A DNA stretch of 64,000 nt from Bacteroidales bacterium UBA5371 (GTDB lineage Bacteria > Bacteroidota > Bacteroidia > Bacteroidales > P3): contig DHPF01000006.1 of the NCBI GenBank assembly GCA_002407855.1, positions 62,001 to 126,000 of the forward strand. The letters run 5' to 3'. This document shows positions 17,225 to 26,005 of the stretch, one piece after another (position 1 is the first letter of the stretch; each line of letters opens with the position of its first letter). The position numbers and the translations under genes were made by a program. Below the pieces are notes generated by a model. That model saw only the letters and a list, made by a program, of their open reading frames with translations. It made no database searches and was not told the origin of the DNA.

Positions 17225-19834
17225 ATGGGTAAGGTTATTGATGGTGTTACTCCTTTGATGAGGCAATATAATGCAATGAAGGCAAAGTTTCCTGATGCTA
17301 TTTTGCTTTTTAGGGTAGGGGATTTTTATGAAACTTTTGGGCAAGATGCTATTGAAACTGCGAAGATTTTAGGTATAACTCTAACAAAAAGGGCCAACGG
17401 AAAGGATAAAGACTTAGAACTTGCGGGCTTCCCTTATCATGCTGTTGATACTTATTTGCCGAAGCTTATTCGTGCGGGAAAACGTTGTGCGATTTGTGAG
17501 CAATTGGAAGACCCTAAAACTGCCAAAGGTATTGTTAAGAGAGGGATTACTGAGGTTGTAACTCCTTCGCTTTCATACAACGATAAGACTGCCGACCACA
17601 CTCAGAACAATTTTCTTTCAGCCATTCACACCGAAAAGGATAAGATGGGTGTTGCTTTCTTGGATATAGGCACAGGCGAGTTTTATATCTCACAGGGACA
17701 AAAGCAAGAAATAGAAAAATTACTTCAAACTCTTGCTCCCAAAGAGGTGATTGTGCAAAAACAAAGGTTAAGGGAGTTTCAAGAAGGCTTTAAGAAGGAT
17801 TTTTACACCAATACTTTTGAGGATTGGGTTTTTTCTTCTGATTTTGCAAATGACATTCTAAGAAAACATTTTGATGTTAATTCTTTAAAGGGTTTTGGAA
17901 TTGAGGATTTGAATCTTGGAATTATTGCCGCAGGAGCTTGTTTGCATTATCTCAACGAAACAGAGCATAAGGAGCTTTCGCATATTCAGAAAATTTCACG
18001 CCTTAATAACAGCAATTATATTTGGTTGGATAAGTTTACTATTGCTAATTTGGAGCTTATAAGTTCAGTTAATCAAAATGGAGCAACGCTTATAAACATT
18101 CTCAACCGCACACAATCTAATATGGGTGCAAGACGTATGCAGCGTTGGATTGTTTTGCCTCTTATTGATAAGAATGAGATTGAAAAGCGTCAGGATGTGG
18201 TTTCTCTATTTGTGAAAGAGGATATTTTAGCTGAAAAGATAAGAAATAATGTTAAAAGAATAGGCGACTTGGAACGTTTGGTTGCTAAGGCTGCTTATGG
18301 AAGGATTTTGCCTAACGAACTTGTCCAATTGAGGAATAATCTTAAAGAAATAGGCAATATACAATCAAGCTGCAAGGGAATTAAAGAATTGGAAGCAAGA
18401 CTAAGTGAGTTAGATGTCTGCTTAGAACTAATCAATAATATTTCTACAACTCTAAATGATGATGCACCTAATGCAGTTGCAAAAGGCAATGTTATTGCAG
18501 AGGGAGTTAATAAGGAGCTTGATGATTTGAGGGAATTGGCATATCATGGTAAAGATTATCTTGCCAAATTACAACAAAGAGAAGTGGAGCAAACAGGTAT
18601 TACTTCCTTGAAAATAGGGTTTAATAATGTTTTTGGCTATTATCTTGAAGTTACAAATGCTCACAAAGACAAGGTTCCAAACTCTTGGCATAGGAAACAA
18701 ACCCTAACCAATGCTGAACGATATATAACCGAAGAGTTAAAAGAATACGAAACCAAAATACTTGGAGCAGAGTCCAAGATACTTGAAATAGAGAGCAATC
18801 TTTATAATGAACTATTGTCTAAAATCTTTCCTTTTATTGCTAAGTTACAAAAGAATGCTGAAATAATCTCTGAATTAGATTGCTTATTATCCTTTGCCGA
18901 AGTTGCCATTGAGAATAGTTACGTTAGGCCAACCATAAATGAGGGTTATAGTATTAAGATCGTTCAAGGACGACACCCTGTAATAGAAAAGATGCTACCA
19001 GCAGGCGAAACTTATGTTGCTAACGATGCTTTTTTGGATAAAGAAACCCAACAAATAGGGATTATTACAGGGCCAAATATGAGTGGAAAGAGTGCTTATC
19101 TTCGTCAGAACGCTCTAATAGTTCTTATGGCTCAGATAGGAAGTTTTGTTTCTGCCAAAAGTGCTGATATTGGTATAGTAGATAAAATCTTTACTCGTGT
19201 TGGGGCTTCTGATAATATTTCTTCGGGAGAGAGTACTTTTATGGTAGAAATGAATGAGGCTGCAAACATATTAAATAATCTTTCCGACAGGTCATTAGTG
19301 CTTTTAGATGAAATAGGTAGAGGAACAAGCACTTATGATGGTGTTTCGATAGCTTGGGCAATTGCTTCCTACATTCACGACAATACAAAATACAAGGCAA
19401 AGGTGCTTTTTGCAACACATTATCACGAGTTGATAGATATGGAAGAGATTTATCCACGAATAAAGAATTTTCATATCACAGTAAAAGAAATCGGTAAGCA
19501 AATTATCTTCCTGAGAAAGATAGCCAAAGGAGGCAGTTCGCAAAGCTTTGGAATACACGTTGCACGCTTAGCAGGAATGCCAAAAGAGGTTTTGAACGAA
19601 GCCGAAGATATGTTGGAAAACTTAGAAAAGAGGCAAAATACAAGTAAAACCAAACCTATTCTAAAATCAAGAAAGAAACCCCAAGACCCTTATCAGTTAA
19701 GCTTTATTCAGCTTGACGATCCACTTCTTTTGGAGATAAAAGAGGATATACTAAACACAGATATAGATAATCTTACACCAGTAGAAGCTCTACTAAAACT
19801 GCATGCCATAAAGAAATTAATAGAAAAAGTTTAG
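17225..19834 (+). CDS. mutS: DNA mismatch repair protein MutS
   Basis: 869 residues. It recognises mispaired bases and recruits MutL. The N-terminal mismatch-binding domain has the Phe-x-Glu motif in GDFYETFGQDA. The connector, lever (VNQNGATLINILNRT) and clamp follow. The C-terminal ABC ATPase has Walker A GPNMSGKS near residue 615, the STFMVEMNEAANI signature, Walker B LVLLDEIGRGTSTYDG and the FATHYHEL switch. The ATG at 17225 is chosen over TTG 17219. No mutL is in the window. Confidence 0.98.
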   Translation: MGKVIDGVTPLMRQYNAMKAKFPDAILLFRVGDFYETFGQDAIETAKILGITLTKRANGKDKDLELAGFPYHAVDTYLPKLIRAGKRCAICEQLEDPKTAKGIVKRGITEVVTPSLSYNDKTADHTQNNFLSAIHTEKDKMGVAFLDIGTGEFYISQGQKQEIEKLLQTLAPKEVIVQKQRLREFQEGFKKDFYTNTFEDWVFSSDFANDILRKHFDVNSLKGFGIEDLNLGIIAAGACLHYLNETEHKELSHIQKISRLNNSNYIWLDKFTIANLELISSVNQNGATLINILNRTQSNMGARRMQRWIVLPLIDKNEIEKRQDVVSLFVKEDILAEKIRNNVKRIGDLERLVAKAAYGRILPNELVQLRNNLKEIGNIQSSCKGIKELEARLSELDVCLELINNISTTLNDDAPNAVAKGNVIAEGVNKELDDLRELAYHGKDYLAKLQQREVEQTGITSLKIGFNNVFGYYLEVTNAHKDKVPNSWHRKQTLTNAERYITEELKEYETKILGAESKILEIESNLYNELLSKIFPFIAKLQKNAEIISELDCLLSFAEVAIENSYVRPTINEGYSIKIVQGRHPVIEKMLPAGETYVANDAFLDKETQQIGIITGPNMSGKSAYLRQNALIVLMAQIGSFVSAKSADIGIVDKIFTRVGASDNISSGESTFMVEMNEAANILNNLSDRSLVLLDEIGRGTSTYDGVSIAWAIASYIHDNTKYKAKVLFATHYHELIDMEEIYPRIKNFHITVKEIGKQIIFLRKIAKGGSSQSFGIHVARLAGMPKEVLNEAEDMLENLEKRQNTSKTKPILKSRKKPQDPYQLSFIQLDDPLLLEIKEDILNTDIDNLTPVEALLKLHAIKKLIEKV

Positions 19835-19840
19835 AAAAAG

Positions 19841-19871
19841 TTTGGTAGGAATAAAAAAGTTAGTATTTTTG
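19841..19871 (+). promoter_or_regulatory. Promoter of the tRNA pair
   Basis: TTTG (19841-19844), 19 bases, then TATTTTTG (19864-19871). This is a textbook Bacteroidota promoter 15 bases before tRNA-Gly. Confidence 0.85.
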
Positions 19872-19886
19872 CACCTCCAAACAAAA

Positions 19887-19959
19887 GCGGAAATAGCTCA
19901 GTTGGTAGAGCACAACCTTGCCAAGGTTGGGGTCGCGAGTTCGAGTCTCGTTTTCCGCT
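19887..19959 (+). tRNA. tRNA-Gly (anticodon GCC)
   Basis: A 73-base cloverleaf. The acceptor stem is GCGGAAA / TTTCCGC with discriminator T. The D-loop contains AGCTCAGTTGGTAGAGC. The anticodon stem CAACC / GGTTG encloses TTGCCAA, and the T-arm contains GTTCGAGTC. No CCA is encoded. Confidence 0.97.
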
Positions 19960-19975
19960 CTTCCTTTTTAGGAAC

Positions 19976-20060
19976 GCTCTGGTGGTGGAATTGGTAGACA
20001 CGCAGGACTTAAAATCCTGTGAGCATTGCGCTCGTGCGGGTTCAAGTCCCGCCCGGAGTA
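19976..20060 (+). tRNA. tRNA-Leu (anticodon TAA)
   Basis: An 85-base cloverleaf with a long variable arm typical of Leu. Acceptor GCTCTGG pairs with CCGGAGT through two wobble pairs. The anticodon stem CAGGA / TCCTG encloses CTTAAAA, and the T-arm is GGTTCAAGTCC. It is 16 bases after tRNA-Gly and on the same transcript. No CCA is encoded. Confidence 0.96.
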
Positions 20061-20068
20061 CGAAAGTT

Positions 20069-20108
20069 AAGACGTAAAGTGTTTAAATATATACTTTATG
20101 TCTTTTTT
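20069..20108 (+). terminator. Terminator of the tRNA pair
   Basis: AAGACGTAAAGT / ACTTTATGTCTT stem (one wobble) followed by T6. Confidence 0.85.
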
Positions 20109-20194
20109 CTTTTAAGTACTTGCACAACATTTGCACAACATTCTAAATTCTCAGAAATAGATTGCCTCATAAAAATTTCTTAATACCTAAAACC

Positions 20195-20313
20195 AAATTC
20201 AAACCTCAGTAAAATAGAATCAAGTTTTAATAAAATAGAATCAAGTTTCAGTAAAATAGAATCAAGAGTTAATTTATTAGAATCAAGTTTTAATAAATTA
20301 AAATCAAATCTCC
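20195..20313 (-). repeat. TTGATTCTAA array, five to six units
   Basis: On the + strand the units read TAGAATCAAG at 21-base steps. On the - strand they read CTTGATTCTA directly downstream of truB, which stops at 20326. This is one of the longest arrays in the window. Confidence 0.88.
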
Positions 20314-20325
20314 ATAGAAAAAGAC

Positions 20326-21012
20326 TTAAATTTCTTGGCTCACTATATTATCTAAGTCTTCTATTTGTAAGGCATCTTCTAAGCGAAAGTCTCCAATCCT
20401 GGTTCTTTTTAATACGCTTAGATATGCTCCTGTGTTGAGTTTTTCTCCAAAATCACGAGCTATGGAGCGAATATATGTGCCTTTTGAGCAAACTATTCTA
20501 AAATCCACGTTGGGAAGGTCTATATTAGTTATCTCAAAATTCTTTATCTCTATTTCCTTTGGAGTTAATTCCACTTTTTGTTCTTCTCTTGCCAATTTAT
20601 AGGCTCTTTTGCCATCAACCCATTTAGCTGAAAAGATAGGAGGAACTTGTTTTTGCAAACCTATAAATTCTTTTGCGGTTTCTATGATTTCTTCATTGGT
20701 TATATGATTGATAGGGTAGGTCTTTTCAACTGGGTGTTCAAGGTCGTGGCTTGGGGTTGTTGCTCCCAAGTAAAATGTGCCTGTGTATTCTTTTTCTGCG
20801 GCTTGAAACTCTTCTATGCGTTTGGTAAACTTGCCTATACAAATTATTAATAAGCCTGTGGCTAAGGGGTCAAGGGTTCCGGCGTGTCCAATCTTAATTT
20901 TCTTACCATAATGACGAGTAAGCTTGAATTTAACCTTTTTTACAACTTGAAAAGATGTCCAAGTGTATGGTTTGTCAATTAATAAGGCAGAGCCATTCTC
21001 TACGTCTATCAT
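20326..21012 (-). CDS. truB: tRNA pseudouridine(55) synthase TruB
   Basis: 228 residues. It makes pseudouridine 55 in the T-loop of tRNAs. Asp48 in GHAGTLDPLATGLL is the catalytic nucleophile. KVDWKRAYK-like text (KWVDGKRAYKLAREE) and CSKGTYIRSIARDFGEKL are further hallmarks. It is the short TruB form without a PUA domain. Its ATG overlaps the uppP stop by one base (TAATG), at the end of the ftsX operon. Confidence 0.96.
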   Translation of the reverse strand: MIDVENGSALLIDKPYTWTSFQVVKKVKFKLTRHYGKKIKIGHAGTLDPLATGLLIICIGKFTKRIEEFQAAEKEYTGTFYLGATTPSHDLEHPVEKTYPINHITNEEIIETAKEFIGLQKQVPPIFSAKWVDGKRAYKLAREEQKVELTPKEIEIKNFEITNIDLPNVDFRIVCSKGTYIRSIARDFGEKLNTGAYLSVLKRTRIGDFRLEDALQIEDLDNIVSQEI

Positions 21013-21806
21013 TAGTTTACGCTTAGATTGTAGCCCATTGTCATTAAAGCCAAAATCAGCATCCCTACAATTATTCTGTAATATCCAAAGGCTTTGAAGC
21101 CATATTTTGTAAGAAAGGCTATAAAAAACTTTATGGCGAGCATTGCTACAATAAAGGCTACTACATTACCAATTATTAGGGTAGAAAGATTGTCTGTGAG
21201 CATTTGAACTCCTCCTTCTTTTGTGATAGCTTGCAATAGCTTGTATCCAGAGGCTGCAAGCATTGTGGGAACAGCCAGAAAGAATGAAAATTCTGCTGCT
21301 GTCTTGCGAGAGAGTTTTTGTGTCATACCGCCGACTATTGTTGCCATTGAGCGGGAAACACCTGGTATCATCGCAATACATTGAAAAAGTCCTATTATAA
21401 AGCTCTTCTTATAGGTTATGGTTTGGTCTTCTTGTGGTTTGTTAAACCATTTGTCGCAAAAAAGCATAAATACTCCTCCAAGAATAAGCATTATTGCAAC
21501 AACTATTACGTTTTCAAGCATTGAGTCAATAAAATCTCCTGCCAGAAAACCTATTATGGCTGCTGGAATAAAGGCAACCAAGAGTTTATAATAGAAGTTC
21601 ATTGATTGAAGAAAGCGTTTCCAATAGAGAACTAAGACTGAAAGGATGGCTCCAAATTGTATGCAAACCGTAAATAGCTTAACAAATTCGGTGCTTTTTA
21701 TTCCTAAGAAGCCTTGTGTAATAATCATGTGCCCTGTTGAGCTAACGGGTAAAAATTCTGTTAATCCCTCAACAATGGCTATTATTATTGTTTCAAGAAT
21801 ACTCAT
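21012..21806 (-). CDS. uppP: Undecaprenyl-diphosphatase UppP/BacA
   Basis: 264 residues. An integral membrane phosphatase that recycles undecaprenyl pyrophosphate for peptidoglycan and other glycans. Both signature regions are present: [16 protein letters not shown] (residues ~13-28) and [15 protein letters not shown]. About eight membrane helices are predicted. It lies in the ftsX-DUF3098-uppP-truB order common in Bacteroidota, 6 bases after the DUF3098 gene. Confidence 0.97.
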   Translation of the reverse strand: MSILETIIIAIVEGLTEFLPVSSTGHMIITQGFLGIKSTEFVKLFTVCIQFGAILSVLVLYWKRFLQSMNFYYKLLVAFIPAAIIGFLAGDFIDSMLENVIVVAIMLILGGVFMLFCDKWFNKPQEDQTITYKKSFIIGLFQCIAMIPGVSRSMATIVGGMTQKLSRKTAAEFSFFLAVPTMLAASGYKLLQAITKEGGVQMLTDNLSTLIIGNVVAFIVAMLAIKFFIAFLTKYGFKAFGYYRIIVGMLILALMTMGYNLSVN

Positions 21807-21812
21807 CTAACC

Positions 21813-22133
21813 TTACTCTTGATTAGAAGTATTTTCGCCCTTATTCTTAGGCTTTAAGAGTATTGCATAAATCTCCACAGCTATTCCTAATACCATAAGA
21901 ATAGGAGCAATTACAAGACGTCTTGTATCAAATAAAGAATAGTTAAATTCATCAGGGGTTTTTGCTCCTCCTCCTACTAAAAGGATATATCCTAAGATAA
22001 GTAGAGCAACTCCTACTAACATCCATATATAATTTATCCTCTCAAATGCAAAGTCAAATCTTGGCTTATTTGTAGTAGGCTTTGCGGATGTTTTTGTATT
22101 TGTTGTTGGGCTTGCTTTTTTTTGAACTGCCAT
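21813..22133 (-). CDS. DUF3098 membrane protein
   Basis: 106 residues with a Lys/Thr/Ala-rich cytoplasmic start and two membrane helices (INYIWMLVGVALLILGYILL, then RLVIAPILMVLGIAVEIYAIL) around a short TPDEFNYSLFDTRR loop. This is the DUF3098 pattern. Function is unknown. Its constant position between ftsX and uppP suggests a link to division or envelope synthesis. Confidence 0.85.
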   Translation of the reverse strand: MAVQKKASPTTNTKTSAKPTTNKPRFDFAFERINYIWMLVGVALLILGYILLVGGGAKTPDEFNYSLFDTRRLVIAPILMVLGIAVEIYAILLKPKNKGENTSNQE

Positions 22134-22151
22134 AATATTTATTGTTATTTG

Positions 22152-23033
22152 TTATCTATATAATTTCTCGGTCTTTAAATACATTAATCTGAACATTGAA
22201 ATAAATGTACAAACAAATGATAGTAGTATTCCAAAGACTAAAACTGCAACTAAAATTATTCCATACGTTTGGTAGAACTCTGGACGAATGATTTGAGAGA
22301 ATGTTTTTCCAACCCAAAAGATTATACCTATTAATAATACGTCTGCAATAAGTCCTCCTATTAATCCAAACAAAAGTCCTTTTAATAGGAAAGGTTTGCG
22401 GATAAATCGTGGTTTAGCTCCCACAAGCTCCATTGAGCGAATTAAAAATCGTTTAGAGAAAATGGTTAATCGTATAGTGTGGTTGATTAATGTTATTGCA
22501 ATTATCAGAAGGCAAATTATGAAAGCCATTCCAAAGGCTGAGATATTATAAACTGCATTATTAATATCTTTAACCAAGTCTTGACGATAATCAACATTAT
22601 CTACTATTTCTTTTGCTTCTACATTGGTTATAAACCTACGAATTGAGGTTGGGTTGAGTGATTCTGCTTTTAGATTAACATTAATTGAAGCTGCATAAGG
22701 ATTAATTGAACCTAAAACTTCAAGATGATTGTCTCCCATAACGCTATTCATTATTTCAGCAGCTTTTTCAGGAGAAATATATTCTGTGGATTTAACAATT
22801 GGGTTTTGTTTTATTTCTTTATCTAAACTTAATGCACTTTCGTTATTGGTGCCTTCAACCAAATAGATAGTAAAAGATACATTTTCTTTAAGAGAATTGG
22901 AAGCCGTTAGTGCGTGAAAAATGAAAAGCAACATAAAACCAAGCATAAACAAAACAAGTGCAATACTCAATACAGTTGAAAAGTTAGCACTCCAAAGCGA
23001 TACAGGATTAAAACTTAATTGTCTTTTAGCCAT
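22152..23033 (-). CDS. ftsX: FtsX-like cell division permease
   Basis: 293 residues. The membrane partner of the ATPase FtsE, which links division to peptidoglycan hydrolase activation. There is one N-terminal helix (FSTVLSIALVLFMLGFMLLFIF), a periplasmic domain with VSFTIYLVEGTNNE, then three C-terminal helices with RSMELVGAKPRFIRKPFLLKG. The ATG at 23033 is chosen because the -7 box is at 23057-23064 and the earlier TTG (23048) falls at the predicted transcription start. ftsE is not in the window. Confidence 0.92.
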   Translation of the reverse strand: MAKRQLSFNPVSLWSANFSTVLSIALVLFMLGFMLLFIFHALTASNSLKENVSFTIYLVEGTNNESALSLDKEIKQNPIVKSTEYISPEKAAEIMNSVMGDNHLEVLGSINPYAASINVNLKAESLNPTSIRRFITNVEAKEIVDNVDYRQDLVKDINNAVYNISAFGMAFIICLLIIAITLINHTIRLTIFSKRFLIRSMELVGAKPRFIRKPFLLKGLLFGLIGGLIADVLLIGIIFWVGKTFSQIIRPEFYQTYGIILVAVLVFGILLSFVCTFISMFRLMYLKTEKLYR

Positions 23034-23056
23034 ATTACAAAATATCAATTTGATGG

Positions 23057-23064
23057 CAAAGGTA
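23057..23064 (-). promoter_or_regulatory. -7 box of the ftsX-truB operon
   Basis: On the - strand this reads TACCTTTG followed by C, 24 bases before ftsX. It is back to back with the aspartokinase promoter. Confidence 0.65.
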
Positions 23065-23077
23065 CAAAGTTTTTTAT

Positions 23078-23085
23078 TATTTTTG
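23078..23085 (+). promoter_or_regulatory. -7 box of the aspartokinase gene
   Basis: TATTTTTG followed by C, 21 bases before ATG 23106. It argues against the in-frame TTG at 23019 as a start. Confidence 0.65.
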
Positions 23086-23105
23086 CAGTTAAATACATAA
23101 AATCT

Positions 23106-24383
23106 ATGACTGAAATCTTTGTTGAAAAGTTTGGAGGGGCTTCCGTAAATAGTGCTCAGGCCGTAAAAAACGTAGCATCCATCTTACTTTCTAACCAAAA
23201 GAAAAGGCTTGTTGTAATTTCGGCAATGGGCAAAACAACAAATAATTTAGAGACAATTGTAAACCATTTTTTCAAATATTCAAAGATAGATTATAAAACT
23301 ATTGAGCTTTGTAGAAATTATCATTTGGACATAATAAAAGAACTTTTCAAGGATAATAATTCAGAAATAGAAGCCTTCATAAACGAAACCTTTGAGCAGA
23401 TAACCAATAAACTACTCCTTAATATCAATAACCCATACGATATGATCTACGATATGATTGTTTCTTATGGAGAAATAATGTGTACTAAGATAATTTCATG
23501 CTATTTTAATTCAATTGGCTTTAATCACAACCTACTCTTAGCAACCGATATAATAAAAACCGATAATTCGTTTAGAAGAGCCAAAGTGTTATGGAAAGAA
23601 ACCAATCAAAATGTTAATGATTTGGTTAAACCAATGTTTTTAAACACCGATACAATAATTACTCAGGGTTTTATAGGTCAAGCTACGAGCAACGAAACAA
23701 CAACACTTGGTCGCGAAGGGTCTGATTTTACTGCCTCCGTATTTGCTTATTGTTTAGAGGCCAAAAATGTTACTATCTGGAAAGATGTTGCTGGTCTTTT
23801 GAATGCCGACCCTAAATACTTTGAAAATACGAAGAAATTTGAGAAAGTACCATATAGCGAAGCCATTGAACTATCTTATTATGGAGCATCAATAATCCAC
23901 CCTAAAACAATCAAGCCATTAGAAAATAAAAACATACCTTTACTTGTCAAAAGCTTTCTTGTGCCCAATCAAGAGGGAACAAGGATAGATTGTTGCTCTA
24001 AAACAAAGCCTCTAATGCCAAGTTATATCTTTAAGGATAATCAAACCCTGCTTTCAATCTTTCCTAAGGACTTTTCGTTTGTGGTTGAAGAAAATCTTTC
24101 TAATATATTTGCACTCTTTGTGAAGTATGGAATAAAAATGAACCTAATGCAAAACTCTGCCCTAAGCTATTCTGTTTGCTTTGATAAAATAAATGAAGAT
24201 TTACTCAAACAACTAATTGATGAACTCTCACCAAACTATTTGGTTAAGTACAATAATAATCTACGACTCATTACCATACGACGCTATACCGAAGAAGCAA
24301 TACAAGAGTTAATTAAAGAGAAAAAAATAATAATAGAACAGCGTTCACGCCTTACTGCCCAGTTCTTAGTGGTTAGCCATTAA
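23106..24383 (+). CDS. Monofunctional aspartate kinase
   Basis: 425 residues. It phosphorylates aspartate in the first step towards lysine, threonine and methionine. The start FVEKFGGASVNSA holds the kinase KFGG motif. QGFIGQATSNETTTLGREGSDFTA and the C-terminal regulatory region follow. The last ~120 residues are ACT-like (SLSIFPKDFSFVVEE, then IKMNLMQNSALSYSVCF). It is not fused to homoserine dehydrogenase. It ends 2 bases from the convergent rmuC stop, with no terminator between. Confidence 0.94.
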   Translation: MTEIFVEKFGGASVNSAQAVKNVASILLSNQKKRLVVISAMGKTTNNLETIVNHFFKYSKIDYKTIELCRNYHLDIIKELFKDNNSEIEAFINETFEQITNKLLLNINNPYDMIYDMIVSYGEIMCTKIISCYFNSIGFNHNLLLATDIIKTDNSFRRAKVLWKETNQNVNDLVKPMFLNTDTIITQGFIGQATSNETTTLGREGSDFTASVFAYCLEAKNVTIWKDVAGLLNADPKYFENTKKFEKVPYSEAIELSYYGASIIHPKTIKPLENKNIPLLVKSFLVPNQEGTRIDCCSKTKPLMPSYIFKDNQTLLSIFPKDFSFVVEENLSNIFALFVKYGIKMNLMQNSALSYSVCFDKINEDLLKQLIDELSPNYLVKYNNNLRLITIRRYTEEAIQELIKEKKIIIEQRSRLTAQFLVVSH

Positions 24384-24385
24384 AA

Positions 24386-25816
24386 CTACTGGTCAAAGTC
24401 TTCAAATTTCTCAGGTAAGGTTTTCATAGTCTTAACTCCTAAATCTTTTATGTCTTGTGCTTGTTTGATAAGATTTCCTCTTCCATCTTTGAGTTGATTA
24501 TATGCTTTCTTGTAAGTTTCATCAGCTTTGTTAATCCTCTCACCTATATTCTCAAATGTTTCTAAAAATACCATAAACTTATCATACATTTTGCCTGCAT
24601 CATCCATTATTTTCTCGTAATTCTTATTTAATTTGTCCGTTCTCCATAAATGAGCAAATATTTTAAGACTTGACATCAATGTAGTGGAAGAAACTAAAAC
24701 AATTTTCTTGTTAAAGGCAAAATCCCACAATTCTCTATCGTTTTGCATAGCTATCAAAAATGCCGATTCAATAGGGACAAACATCATAACAAAATCAAGA
24801 CTACCCTTTATTTCTTCATACTTCTTTTGACTAAGTTCATTAATATGATGACGCAATGAAGCAATATGTTTTGTCAATTCATTGTTTTGTTTCTCTTCTG
24901 TCTCTGAGGAGAAATAATTATCATAAGCCACAAGCGAAACCTTTGAATCAATAATAACCTTTCTCTCATTGGGCAAATTCACAATTACATCGGGAATAAT
25001 TTTCTTATTCTCTTCATTATAATTAACATCTTGTGTAATGTAGTGAATATCTTTTTCCAATCCGCTATTTTGAAGTATTGTTTCTAAGACCTTTTCTCCC
25101 CAGTTACCAGCTTTTTTGTTCTCTCCTTTAAGAGCCGAAGCTAAGTTGTTGGCTTGCTGAGAAACTAAATTAGTTTGCTCCATAATTTTCTTTATCTCTG
25201 CTTCTAAGGAAGTCCTTTGCTTGGTTTCTTCGGTAAGGTTTTTATTGACGTTTTCCCTAAACTCTTTTATGCTTATATCTAATGGTTTGAGGAGGGTCTC
25301 TATGTTATTCTTATTCGTCTCTGTAAATTTGGAACTCTTCTCATTTAATATCTCGTTAGCAGTTTTCTCAAACTCCAATTTAGCATTCTTTTGCAACTCC
25401 TCAAACTCTCGTTTTATGTCTTTTTGTTTCTCTTGCAGAGCATCGTAACTTGCTTTTAGTGCAGTTTTTTCATTCAAAAACGAATTAGACTTAGCAGTCT
25501 CTTGTTCTAAAAGCAAAGATAGTTGAGAGGATTTCTCTTTCTCTTCTTGCAATCTTTCTTCTCTGTTACTCAAATTAGTCTTTAATGAAATGTTCTCTTT
25601 TTCAACAAGATTAGATTTTGATTCTAATTCAATGGATTTTGATTCTAAATTTTTATAATTTGATTCTAATTCGCTATGTCTTGATTCTAATAATTTATAA
25701 TTTGATTCCAATTCTGTTAATCTTATTTGCTTTGGGTTTTTCTTTACAAGTAAGAAAGCCATCACAATAATTGCAATTAATGCAATCAAAACAACTATTA
25801 TAAATGTTATTTCCAT
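24386..25816 (-). CDS. rmuC: RmuC family protein
   Basis: 476 residues with an N-terminal membrane helix (residues 4-24), a long coiled coil to about residue 200 and the RmuC core (AGNWGEKVLETILQNSGLEKDI, then PDVIVNLPNERKVIIDSKVSL and LDFVMMFVPIESAFL). RmuC limits recombination at inverted repeats by an unclear, nuclease-like mechanism. Oddly, residues 36-70 of the coiled coil are five heptads each starting Leu-Glu-Ser, encoded by the same 21-bp unit found between genes elsewhere in the window. Confidence 0.93.
   Translation of the reverse strand: MEITFIIVVLIALIAIIVMAFLLVKKNPKQIRLTELESNYKLLESRHSELESNYKNLESKSIELESKSNLVEKENISLKTNLSNREERLQEEKEKSSQLSLLLEQETAKSNSFLNEKTALKASYDALQEKQKDIKREFEELQKNAKLEFEKTANEILNEKSSKFTETNKNNIETLLKPLDISIKEFRENVNKNLTEETKQRTSLEAEIKKIMEQTNLVSQQANNLASALKGENKKAGNWGEKVLETILQNSGLEKDIHYITQDVNYNEENKKIIPDVIVNLPNERKVIIDSKVSLVAYDNYFSSETEEKQNNELTKHIASLRHHINELSQKKYEEIKGSLDFVMMFVPIESAFLIAMQNDRELWDFAFNKKIVLVSSTTLMSSLKIFAHLWRTDKLNKNYEKIMDDAGKMYDKFMVFLETFENIGERINKADETYKKAYNQLKDGRGNLIKQAQDIKDLGVKTMKTLPEKFEDFDQ
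25607..25711 (-). repeat. In-frame 21-bp repeat array inside rmuC (five units)
   Basis: Read on the coding strand, five 21-base units start TTGGAATCAA or TTAGAATCAA. Each encodes Leu-Glu-Ser plus four variable residues, one heptad. The core word and the period equal those of the intergenic arrays. Confidence 0.9.
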
Positions 25817-25909
25817 ATTGTTTTATTTGAGTTTAAACCTTGTTTTTAATTTTCAAAGGTAAGACTTTTTTACCTATTAAGTAGAATTTTATTTGAGAAT
25901 AGTCCCTTT

Positions 25910-25927
25910 ATGACAAAATGACATATT
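25910..25927 (+). promoter_or_regulatory. Dyad upstream of htpG, shared with dnaK
   Basis: ATGACAAAATGACATATT: same length and same layout as the dnaK element at 9157-9174, with 14 of 18 bases identical, ending 78 bases before the htpG ATG. Confidence 0.55.
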
Positions 25928-26005
25928 GGGCTAATTGGTATAATGATTGATAGTTATGAAAGAGAAGAAAATAATAATAAACTAAAAATAAATAACAAGA
26001 AAACT

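Noticed and set aside
23019..23105. Upstream TTG start for aspartokinase
   Set aside because: It precedes the predicted promoter; the conserved N-terminus MTEIFVEKFGG begins at 23106.
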